From Chryseobacterium oryzae (GTDB taxonomy: Bacteria > Bacteroidota > Bacteroidia > Flavobacteriales > Weeksellaceae), in the NCBI RefSeq assembly GCF_022811665.1, contig NZ_CP094529.1, positions 2,790,001 through 2,854,000 on the forward strand: a stretch of DNA of 64,000 nt. The letters run 5' to 3'. The notes beneath the pieces were generated by a model, which was not told the origin of the DNA, ran no database searches, and worked only from the letters and a program-made list of their open reading frames with translations. Of the stretch, positions 7,740 to 15,760 are shown piece by piece. Within the stretch, counting starts at the first letter, position 1, and each line of letters opens with the position of its first letter. A program made the position numbers and the translations under genes.

Positions 7740-8975
7740 ATGATTCCTTCTTTACCGCTAAAAACATTGCAAAATGTTGAGTTCAGAAATCTTCTTACCG
7801 GAAGATTCGTTATTGTGATGGCATTTAGAATGTTGGCAACTTTATTGGGATGGTGGGTGTACCAACTTACCAAAGACCCATTTTCTATCGGATTAATCGG
7901 ACTTTCTGAGGTAATACCCGCCGTAAGTTGTGCATTATATGCCGGCCACGTAATTGACATGAATGAGAAAAAGAAACTTCTTCTCATCTGCAATTATGCG
8001 TATGTATTTCTTATTGGTCTTTTGCTAATTCCTGCATTTCTGAATGTTGAACTTCATTTTTCGGGACATCAAATTACCTATTTTATTTATACTGTAATAT
8101 TTTTTACAGGAATAGCGAGAGCATTTATCGGCCCGATTGTTCCTTCTATGATTCCTCAAATCGTGCAAAAAATTAATCTTCCTAATGCCATAACTTTAAA
8201 TCAGGCAACATTTTTAATTTCTTCTGTATGCGGACATGCTGCGGGTGGTTTTTTAATTGAATTTTATGGAATTAAATGGACTTTAACCGTTATTATAGGA
8301 TTAATTATTCTGGCATCATTTTTCTTCTGGAAACTTAAACCTCAGTTCTCAAGCCATAAAAAAGGCGAAGTAAAGGTTATGGAAAGTATTAAAGAAGGTG
8401 TTTCTTATATTTTCAAAACAAAAGAAATCTTGGGAGCTCTCTGTCTGGATATGTTTGCTGTACTTTTTGGAGGAGCTGTTGCTATGATTCCTGTTTTCGC
8501 AACCGATATTTTAAAATCCGGAGCAAATGGCTTAGGATTATTGAATGCAGCATCGGATATCGGCTCTATGATTATCATTACTACCCTTTCAATTGTACCA
8601 TTACGAAAAAATCAGGGGAAAGTATTATTAGCTGTGGTTGCAGGGTTCGGGTTATGCATAATAGGTTTTGGATTATCTGAATATTATTGGCTTTCATTCA
8701 TGTTTTTGGTTCTCAGCGGAATGCTGGATGGGATTTCGGTGGTCATCCGTGGAACAATTGTTCAGTTGAAAACACCAGATCATATTCGAGGCAGAGTTTT
8801 GAGTGCAAATTCTATCTTCATTATGTCGAGTAATGAAATGGGACAATTTGAAAGTGGTTTGGCTGCCAAACTTCTCGGCGTTGTAAAATCGGTAGTTGTC
8901 GGTGGTACATTAACAGTAATGATAGCCGCAAGCGTTGGAGTCTTTAATTCAAAATTACGCAAAATGCAATATTAA
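7740..8975 (+). CDS. Major facilitator superfamily transporter
   Basis: Inner-membrane secondary transporter of 411 residues with about 12 hydrophobic segments. The N-terminal half contains TKDPFSIGLIGLSEVIPAVSCALYAGHVIDMNEKKK, the loop 2-3 region typical of the MFS_3 (EntS/enterobactin exporter-like) branch, and a similar central HIRGRVLSANSIF motif occurs late in the protein, as in that branch. Substrate cannot be deduced. The gene is monocistronic, with its promoter box in the preceding terminator. No regulator or siderophore gene is next to it, so an EntS-like role is only a structural comparison. Confidence 0.88.
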   Translation: MIPSLPLKTLQNVEFRNLLTGRFVIVMAFRMLATLLGWWVYQLTKDPFSIGLIGLSEVIPAVSCALYAGHVIDMNEKKKLLLICNYAYVFLIGLLLIPAFLNVELHFSGHQITYFIYTVIFFTGIARAFIGPIVPSMIPQIVQKINLPNAITLNQATFLISSVCGHAAGGFLIEFYGIKWTLTVIIGLIILASFFFWKLKPQFSSHKKGEVKVMESIKEGVSYIFKTKEILGALCLDMFAVLFGGAVAMIPVFATDILKSGANGLGLLNAASDIGSMIIITTLSIVPLRKNQGKVLLAVVAGFGLCIIGFGLSEYYWLSFMFLVLSGMLDGISVVIRGTIVQLKTPDHIRGRVLSANSIFIMSSNEMGQFESGLAAKLLGVVKSVVVGGTLTVMIAASVGVFNSKLRKMQY

Positions 8976-9065
8976 AGGTATTGCAGCGTTAACGTTATAT
9001 ATATACTAAAAATTACATCATTAAGTTATTATTTTTTTTATATTTGTATCAAAAATTTTTTTAAA

Positions 9066-11132
9066 ATGAAAAAAACTTTACTCATTTTTTTACTAATTAT
9101 ATCTCAATTTTTTTCTGCACAGTCCGACTGTCCTACAGCGTTTACTGTTTGCGGAAATTCAGGTATATCCTACACACCATCTGGTCCGGGAGATATTCGT
9201 GAGATTTTGGGAGGATGTCTGAGCACTAATGAGCATTATTCTGTATGGTACACCTTTACAATTGCTACAGCGGGGACATTAACATTCACGATTAATCCTA
9301 ATTATTTCCCAGATGATTATGATTTCGCAGTATATGGTCCCAACAAACAATGTGGCAGCTTGGGTGCACCATTACGTTGTAACTATTCTGGAGCAGACGG
9401 TCCTACCGGTTTAAATCTTGCTACCATACACCCTACTGTAAACGGACAATGGAGTGGCTTTATGAATGTTTTACCAGGAGAAGTATACTATTTAATTGTA
9501 GACAATTATTCTAAAAGTGCCAACGGATTCTCTTTATCATGGGGTGGTACTGCAACGTTAGCATCACCATTTAACGATCCTTCTCTAGCCAACAACCCAT
9601 TTATTGCTCCTGGTCAGCCTAATGCAAACCCGGCTCTTCCCAACGAAGTTGTTATTTGTTCTAATCCTGCAACTTTTGATTTTAGTACATTGAATGCAGG
9701 AATTATCAACGGAAATGTTAACTTCTCTGTAAGTTATTATCTGAACAGTAATGATGTTCTTACTGGAAACGCTCCCATAACAACACCAATTTCTGTAAAT
9801 ACAAGTGATACATATTATTACAGCATTATGTACACTGATCCCACTAACCCAAATAGCCCTATTAATAAGTGTAAACAGACGGGTACTTTTAAATTTAAAA
9901 ATGGAAGTTTTGTAGCAACAGATGCTACTCTCACCGAATGTAGCAATAACAACACAGGAGTAGGAGTTTTCAACCTCACAACTGCGAATATTTTCGGAGA
10001 TCCTACATATACCAGAAAGTATTATGCTTCAATGTATGATCTTAATAATAATATCAATGAGATTACAAACCCTTATCAATACACATCTGCAGGAGGATCT
10101 GTTTTTGTTTTGGTAACTTCGCCTTTTGGATGTAAGGATGTGGCAGAAATAAAATTAAAATTCTACCCTGTCATTACCGTAACTGAGGCTACATTGAGAA
10201 CTTGTTTTATCGAAGGAAATCCATCTACCGGTTCTTTTAATTTAACGACTGCTTTAATTAGCAACCCATCGGGAACTACAAAAAGATATTTCCCTTCGAT
10301 GACTGATGCAGTGAACGCAACCAATGAAATTAATAACCCAACCAATTATATTGCTCCTACAGGAGTTGTGTATATTAGAGTAAGTGATGGAAACGGATGT
10401 TATACAGTTGCAAAAGTTAATCTTATTGTAATCCCACCTACGTACTCAACCGTACTTCAAGACAAAGTTATTTGCTTTGAAGACAAGACCACTTTGGATG
10501 CAGGACCAGGTTTCAGTGGTTATGTATGGAGCACGGGAGCAACTACTCAAACAATTACTAACGTTAGCGTAGGTACTTATTGGGTAAAACTGAAAACAGG
10601 AGACTGTACTGCTAAACAAATTGTAAAGGTATATGCTTCCGAACAGCCTGTAATTTCTAATGTTGATATCTCAACCAACAATATTACCGTGAATGTAATA
10701 GGAGGAAGCCCTGCTTATCAATACTCTATCGACAATGTAAACTGGCAAGAATCTAATGTATTTAAAGATATTACAAGAGGTGATCATACAGTATATGTTA
10801 AAGACTCTTATGACTGCGAACCAATCCAAGTGAGTGTAGTTGTTCCTAATCTTGTGAATGTTATAACTCCTAACGGAGATGGCGTAAACGATGTAATTGA
10901 TTATTCTGCATTAGCCGGAAAAGAAAATTTAGTTCTTAGTATTTTCGACAGATACGGTGCTAAAGTCTTCCAGGCAGATAAGACCAATGGTTACAAGTGG
11001 AACGGTACAACCAATGGAAGCACCCGTGTTCCTACAGGTAATTACTGGTATTCTGTTACATGGAATGAAAATAACAAAACTAAAACGCCAATTAAATTTT
11101 CAGGTTGGCTAATGGTAAAGAACAGAGAATAA
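9066..11132 (+). CDS. Surface protein with T9SS type B sorting domain (paralogue 1)
   Basis: 688-residue secreted protein. A signal peptide (MKKTLLIFLLIISQFFSA, then QS) is followed by a cysteine-bearing domain (about 20-165; DCPTAFTVC, YSVWYTFTIATAGTLTF, DYDFAVYGP) that resembles the pre-peptidase/CUB-like beta domains of adhesins. Repeated modules with a CxxxN...FNLT...Y pattern occupy about 190-460, then a block containing LDAGPGFSGYVWSTGATTQTI, an immunoglobulin-like or SprB-type repeat. The last 94 residues (about 595-688, from NLVNVITPNGDGVNDV to GWLMVKNRE) are the gliding-motility-associated C-terminal domain that directs T9SS export and surface attachment. A TATATTTG box (9039-9046) lies upstream. 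Function on the surface (adhesion, matrix) is inference. Confidence 0.92.
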   Translation: MKKTLLIFLLIISQFFSAQSDCPTAFTVCGNSGISYTPSGPGDIREILGGCLSTNEHYSVWYTFTIATAGTLTFTINPNYFPDDYDFAVYGPNKQCGSLGAPLRCNYSGADGPTGLNLATIHPTVNGQWSGFMNVLPGEVYYLIVDNYSKSANGFSLSWGGTATLASPFNDPSLANNPFIAPGQPNANPALPNEVVICSNPATFDFSTLNAGIINGNVNFSVSYYLNSNDVLTGNAPITTPISVNTSDTYYYSIMYTDPTNPNSPINKCKQTGTFKFKNGSFVATDATLTECSNNNTGVGVFNLTTANIFGDPTYTRKYYASMYDLNNNINEITNPYQYTSAGGSVFVLVTSPFGCKDVAEIKLKFYPVITVTEATLRTCFIEGNPSTGSFNLTTALISNPSGTTKRYFPSMTDAVNATNEINNPTNYIAPTGVVYIRVSDGNGCYTVAKVNLIVIPPTYSTVLQDKVICFEDKTTLDAGPGFSGYVWSTGATTQTITNVSVGTYWVKLKTGDCTAKQIVKVYASEQPVISNVDISTNNITVNVIGGSPAYQYSIDNVNWQESNVFKDITRGDHTVYVKDSYDCEPIQVSVVVPNLVNVITPNGDGVNDVIDYSALAGKENLVLSIFDRYGAKVFQADKTNGYKWNGTTNGSTRVPTGNYWYSVTWNENNKTKTPIKFSGWLMVKNRE

Positions 11133-11151
11133 ACAAGTTGAAAAACTTTTA

Positions 11152-11180
11152 AATAAAGCCGCTACATGCGGCTTTATTTA
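11152..11180 (+). terminator. Intrinsic terminator
   Basis: AATAAAGCCGC (11152-11162) and GCGGCTTTATT (11168-11178) form an 11-bp perfect stem with a TACAT loop after the first surface-protein gene. The adjoining T-rich bases make it a plausible intrinsic terminator, so the second paralogue (own TAAATTTG box at 11222-11229) is transcribed separately. Confidence 0.85.
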
Positions 11181-11246
11181 TATTTAACTATAAATAATCT
11201 ATTTTAAAATAAATTTTTAGCTAAATTTGTTACAAATATTTATAAT

Positions 11247-13307
11247 ATGAAAAAAATACTACTCTTTTTTGTGGTTATAATATCGCAGATATTTTATGCA
11301 CAGTCAGACTGTATTTCAGCAATACCTGTCTGTGGAAATTCCGGAATTAGTTATAATCCAAACAGTAATGGAAATGTTATAGAACAAACTGCTGGAAGCT
11401 GCTTGGGACTAGAAAACTACTCTGTTTGGTACGTTTTTACCGCTGCAACAAGTGGTACGATCGAATTCACCATAACCCCTAATACGGTTCCTAACGTAAA
11501 TCATTATGACTATGATTTTGCAGTTTATGGACCTAATATAGATTGCTCTACGTGGGATTTTGGAAATGCAATAAGATGTAATTACAGTGGACTTAGTGGT
11601 CCTACAGGATTAAGCTCTACAAATACAGGTGCTCAATGGGGACTTCCTCTTCCGGTTTTAGCTGGAGAAACCTATTATTTACTGATTGACAATTATATCC
11701 CGAGTAACCCGTACGGTTTTGCTTTAACTTGGGGTGGAACAGCAACTTTAACTTCCCCATTCACTAACCCTTCTTTAACACCTAACCCTTTTCTTCCACC
11801 AGGACCCGCCCATAACGGAATCTTATCAATATGTACAAACCCATCGCTTTTTAATTTTTCCACTCTTTCTACGGGAATCATCAATGGAAATCCAAATTTT
11901 TCGGTAACCTATCATACATCATCTAATGATGCATTAACTAATGCCAATCCTATTACCACTGCAATAAGTGTAAATACTACGGATACTTATTATTATGCTA
12001 TTCATTATCTTGATCCTTCCAACCCTACCAATCCGTTAAATGACTGTACACAGACTGGTACTATAAAATTTGTTTTAGGTCCTATAGTAACCTCTAACGC
12101 AACCATAAAAGCATGTAACAATAACAACGCGGGTAGTGCAGTTTTCGATCTTTCATCGGGATCTGTATATGCTGATCCTGCTGCGGTTAAAAAATATTTT
12201 CCTTCATTAGCTGATTTAACTGCAGGTACTAATGAAATCACTACACCTTTATCCTATCAATCTACTGCACCTAAAAAAATATTTGTAAAAGTAACTACAA
12301 CCGATGGATGTACAGGAAACGCAGAAATAGATTTAGAATATTATCCTTCTATTCCTGTAACACCCGCAACATTAGAATCTTGTTTTATTGAAAATGCAAT
12401 TCTTACCGCTCAGTTTGATCTTACCCAAGCCGCTGTAACAACTGCGAATGGAACTACTAAAAAGTTTTACAGAACTAAAGCAGATGCACTTGCCGACATA
12501 AATGCGATTACCGACGCTACAAATTATATTTCTACCGCAGGAGAAGTTTATGTGAGAGTTATCAGCCCGAATGACTGCTATGAGATAACTAAAATTACTC
12601 TGAAAGTAACTGCACCAGTAAAATCTACCGTTCTGAAAGACAAAACAATCTGTATTGAAGACAGAACTACTTTAGATGCAGGTCCTGGTTTCTCTAGTTA
12701 CGAATGGAGTACGGGAGCAACTACACAAACTATTCAAGGTGTTGCAGTAGGATCTTATTGGGTAAAACTACAGACCGGTAATTGCTTTACATTCCAACGA
12801 GTAACTGTTCATCCTGCTCCACAGCCAGTAATTGCAAGTGTGGATATTAACAATAATACTATTACAGTATATCCATCTGGAGGAACTGCTCCTTACGAAT
12901 ATTCTATAGATGGAATTACTTGGCAGAGCTCAAATGTATTTTCTAATCTTCCAAGAGGAGAAAACAAAATATTTTTAAGAGACAGCTACGATTGTACGCC
13001 TATTCAAATACAGCTTACAGTACCCAATCTTGTAAATGTAATTACACCGAATGGAGATAACGTAAACGATGAAATAGATTATTCTGATTTAGCTTATAAA
13101 AAGAACTTAGTATTCACCGTTTATAACAGATACGGAAACAAAGTTTACGAAGCAGACAAAGTAAGAAATTACAAATGGAACGGTACATCCGGAGGTAAAA
13201 AACTAAATACAGGAACTTATTGGTACACAATTACCTGGAATGAAAATGACAAGAACAGTACACCAACACAATACAAAGGTTGGGTTCTTCTCAAAAACAG
13301 ACAATAA
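11247..13307 (+). CDS. Surface protein with T9SS type B sorting domain (paralogue 2)
   Basis: 686 residues, a full-length paralogue of the protein encoded just upstream: the same signal peptide type, the same first domain (DCISAIPVCGNSGISYNP; HYDYDFAVYGPNIDC), repeated FDLSSG/FDLTQA modules carrying CNNNNAGSAVFDL and CFIENA..., the LDAGPGFSSYEWSTGATTQT block and a closing gliding-type T9SS domain (NLVNVITPNGDNVNDEIDYS to GWVLLKNRQ). Clearly the outcome of tandem duplication. Its C-terminal third is closer to the third paralogue downstream (shared YKKNL, NYKWNGTSGGKKL-like and NDKNSTPT stretches) than to the first. Exported across the outer membrane by T9SS and probably anchored at the cell surface; ligand unknown. 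Confidence 0.92.
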   Translation: MKKILLFFVVIISQIFYAQSDCISAIPVCGNSGISYNPNSNGNVIEQTAGSCLGLENYSVWYVFTAATSGTIEFTITPNTVPNVNHYDYDFAVYGPNIDCSTWDFGNAIRCNYSGLSGPTGLSSTNTGAQWGLPLPVLAGETYYLLIDNYIPSNPYGFALTWGGTATLTSPFTNPSLTPNPFLPPGPAHNGILSICTNPSLFNFSTLSTGIINGNPNFSVTYHTSSNDALTNANPITTAISVNTTDTYYYAIHYLDPSNPTNPLNDCTQTGTIKFVLGPIVTSNATIKACNNNNAGSAVFDLSSGSVYADPAAVKKYFPSLADLTAGTNEITTPLSYQSTAPKKIFVKVTTTDGCTGNAEIDLEYYPSIPVTPATLESCFIENAILTAQFDLTQAAVTTANGTTKKFYRTKADALADINAITDATNYISTAGEVYVRVISPNDCYEITKITLKVTAPVKSTVLKDKTICIEDRTTLDAGPGFSSYEWSTGATTQTIQGVAVGSYWVKLQTGNCFTFQRVTVHPAPQPVIASVDINNNTITVYPSGGTAPYEYSIDGITWQSSNVFSNLPRGENKIFLRDSYDCTPIQIQLTVPNLVNVITPNGDNVNDEIDYSDLAYKKNLVFTVYNRYGNKVYEADKVRNYKWNGTSGGKKLNTGTYWYTITWNENDKNSTPTQYKGWVLLKNRQ

Positions 13308-13317
13308 TTTAAAATTG

Positions 13318-13351
13318 AAAAAATCACCTCGCGTTTGAGGTGATTTTTTTA
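13318..13351 (+). terminator. Intrinsic terminator
   Basis: AAATCACCTC (13321-13330) pairs with GAGGTGATTT (13337-13346), six-base loop, then T run. It closes the second surface-protein transcript and insulates dnaB. Confidence 0.9.
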
Positions 13352-13443
13352 TCAACATTACCCAATCCTTGTATTTAAAGGATTTTTTAGACTTATCAAC
13401 AAAGAATATTAATTACTCTTTTCAAATTATTTTTTAAATAAAC

Positions 13444-13451
13444 TATCTTTG
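13444..13451 (+). promoter_or_regulatory. -7 box of dnaB, near-leaderless
   Basis: TATCTTTG ends only five bases before the dnaB ATG (13456). If transcription begins about four bases after the box, the mRNA has essentially no leader. No TTG is seen at the right upstream distance, so the -33 part is weak. Confidence 0.5.
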
Positions 13452-13455
13452 CAGT

Positions 13456-15054
13456 ATGGCTCAGAAAGAAACACTCTCTTCACTTACTCAGGGTAATTTT
13501 GCTAGAGAATTGTCGATTGCAGACGGGAAAATGCCTCCCAATGCAGTAGATTTTGAAAGATTGGTTATAGGTACTTTTTTAATTGATAAAAAAGGACTCG
13601 ATAATTCTATAGACCTTCTCACCTCCGAAGTTTTTTATGACCCAAGACATCAGGTTATATTTTCTGCATTGCTTAAGCTGTATGAAGGAAATCTTCCGGT
13701 GGATATAATGACAGTTATTCAGGAATTAAAAAAGACAGACAAGCTTAATACCGCAGGAGGAGATCATTACATTATCGAACTTACTATGGGAGTAAGTTCA
13801 TCTGCACATATCGAATATCACGTAAGAGTTATTCTCGAAAAATACATTCTGAGAAGTTTAATTAATGTTTCTGCCAATGTGATAGATTCTTCTTACAAAG
13901 AATCTACAGATGTTTTTGAACTTTTAGATAAAGCGGAACAATCTTTCTTTGAAATTACAAACGGAACTATCAAAAAAGGATTCGATACCGCGAACTCTTT
14001 GGTTAAACAGGCAATTGACACCATAAAAGCTCTAAAAGACAAAGAGGGAATCTCCGGAGTTCCATCGGGCTTCAGAGATATAGATAAAGAAACCGGAGGA
14101 TGGCAAAATTCCGACCTTATTATTATTGCTGCACGTCCCGCAATGGGAAAAACCGCCTTTCTTCTGTCTATGGCAAGAAATATTGCTGTTGGACACAAAA
14201 TTCCAATGGCATTATTCTCGTTAGAGATGGCATCCGTACAGCTTATTACCAGAATGATTGCCTCAGAAACAAGAATTTCTTCAGAAAAGCTGAGAAAAGG
14301 AACTTTGGATGATGAAGAATGGCAAAGATTATTCTCCAATGTTTCGGAACTTGAAAATGCACCATTATATATTGATGAAACACCTTCACTATCCATTTTC
14401 GATTTCAGAGCAAAATGCAGAAGACTGGTGATGCAACACGGAGTTAGGTTGATAATGGTAGACTACCTTCAACTGATGACTGCCGGTGGTGGGGGTAAAG
14501 GAGCAGGTAACCGAGAGCAGGAAATATCCATGATTTCCCGTTCATTAAAAGCCATTGCAAAAGAACTGAATGTTCCGGTAATTGCACTGTCCCAGCTTTC
14601 CCGAAGTGTGGAAACACGCCCTGGTAAAAGACCACAGCTTTCAGACTTAAGAGAATCCGGAGCAATTGAGCAGGATGCGGATATTGTATCTTTTATCTTC
14701 AGACCAGAATATTATAAAATTGCCGTATGGGATAATGACGAAGAAGGTCAGGAAACTTCCACCGAAAATCAGGCAGAATTAATCATTGCAAAACACAGAA
14801 ATGGAGCAACTGCAGATGTAAGACTTTCATTCTTAAAACATTTTGCCAAATTTGGAGATATTGAAGCCGCTTTTGATGGAGGAGCTGGTTCTATGGGATA
14901 TAGTTCGAATTCTGGTTTAATGGGTGAACCAAGTGGGTTCGACAAAATAAAAACAACCATTCAGCCAGGAGCTGCCTTTGACTTGCCCGACAATTCAAAA
15001 CTATCCGGATCATCCATGAATGATTTTGATGATGAAGATGATTTTCCATTTTAA
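13456..15054 (+). CDS. dnaB: Replicative DNA helicase DnaB
   Basis: Hexameric helicase that unwinds DNA at the replication fork and recruits primase. The N-terminal helical domain covers about 28-135 (NAVDFERLVIGTFLIDK...), the RecA-like ATPase the rest. Walker A is ARPAMGKT (226-233), a variant of the usual GRPSMGKT; Walker B is RLIMVDYLQLM; the conserved block QLSDLRESGAIEQDADIV and the arginine-finger/H4 region HRNGATADVRLSF follow. The last 50 residues are an acidic, low-complexity tail ending DDEDDFPF, a possible interaction tail. It lies between surface-protein genes and just ahead of rnhA, both DNA-replication functions, 72 bases apart. No intein is present. Confidence 0.98.
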   Translation: MAQKETLSSLTQGNFARELSIADGKMPPNAVDFERLVIGTFLIDKKGLDNSIDLLTSEVFYDPRHQVIFSALLKLYEGNLPVDIMTVIQELKKTDKLNTAGGDHYIIELTMGVSSSAHIEYHVRVILEKYILRSLINVSANVIDSSYKESTDVFELLDKAEQSFFEITNGTIKKGFDTANSLVKQAIDTIKALKDKEGISGVPSGFRDIDKETGGWQNSDLIIIAARPAMGKTAFLLSMARNIAVGHKIPMALFSLEMASVQLITRMIASETRISSEKLRKGTLDDEEWQRLFSNVSELENAPLYIDETPSLSIFDFRAKCRRLVMQHGVRLIMVDYLQLMTAGGGGKGAGNREQEISMISRSLKAIAKELNVPVIALSQLSRSVETRPGKRPQLSDLRESGAIEQDADIVSFIFRPEYYKIAVWDNDEEGQETSTENQAELIIAKHRNGATADVRLSFLKHFAKFGDIEAAFDGGAGSMGYSSNSGLMGEPSGFDKIKTTIQPGAAFDLPDNSKLSGSSMNDFDDEDDFPF

Positions 15055-15126
15055 ATACTGAAAATATAGAGGTTACTTTAGAAGTAGTTTTTCAAAAATT
15101 AACTCTAAAATTACCTTAGATAATAT

Positions 15127-15603
15127 ATGAGAATTGAAATTTATACAGATGGAGCATGCAGCGGAAATCCCGGCAAAGGAGGATATGGAATTCTTATGCG
15201 TGTTCCTGAGAAGAATTACCAAAAAACTTTTTCAAAAGGCTTCAAAAAAACAACCAACAACAGAATGGAGCTTTTAGCAGTTATCACCGCATTAGAAAAA
15301 TTGAAATCTGCAGAAAATGAAATTCATATATTCACCGACAGCAAATATGTTTCTGACGCCATCAACCAAAACTGGATTTCCGGATGGATAAAAAGAGGTT
15401 GGAAAAATGTGAAAAACCCAGATTTATGGAAAAGGTTTATCATACTTTACAATCTTTACCTCCCAAAAATACACTGGATAAAAGGCCACGCCGGACACTT
15501 CGAAAATGAACTTTGCGATAAACTTGCCGTAGCTGCAGCAGCTTCTGACCAACTTGAAACGGATGTTTATTTTGAAACCCAGAACGACAGTTCTTTATTT
15601 TGA
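15127..15603 (+). CDS. rnhA: Ribonuclease HI
   Basis: Cleaves the RNA strand of RNA-DNA hybrids, removing primers and R-loops. All catalytic acids are present: D8 in IYTDGACSGNPGKGGYG, E48 in NRMELLAVI, D71 in FTDSKYV and D131 in HAGHFENELCDKLA, with H124 as the helper histidine. The basic handle region KRGWKNVKNPDLWKR is kept. At 158 residues it is E. coli-like in size. It follows dnaB in the same direction without a visible terminator in the 72-base gap, so the two may be co-transcribed. Confidence 0.97.
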   Translation: MRIEIYTDGACSGNPGKGGYGILMRVPEKNYQKTFSKGFKKTTNNRMELLAVITALEKLKSAENEIHIFTDSKYVSDAINQNWISGWIKRGWKNVKNPDLWKRFIILYNLYLPKIHWIKGHAGHFENELCDKLAVAAAASDQLETDVYFETQNDSSLF

Positions 15604-15760
15604 AATTACAAATCAAAACCCAAAATAAATACCCTTTTCATTAGTTTGTCTTTATTTTATTATGAAATAAATATTAAATTCAATAAAATTAATACACAAT
15701 ATTCATTTGTTTTCGGATTATTTATATCTTTACATCTGTAAATCTAACGAAAGCTAATAC

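Noticed and set aside
13893..14396. 167-codon minus-strand frame inside dnaB
   Set aside because: Complete overlap with the conserved ATPase core of DnaB; serine-rich shadow translation.
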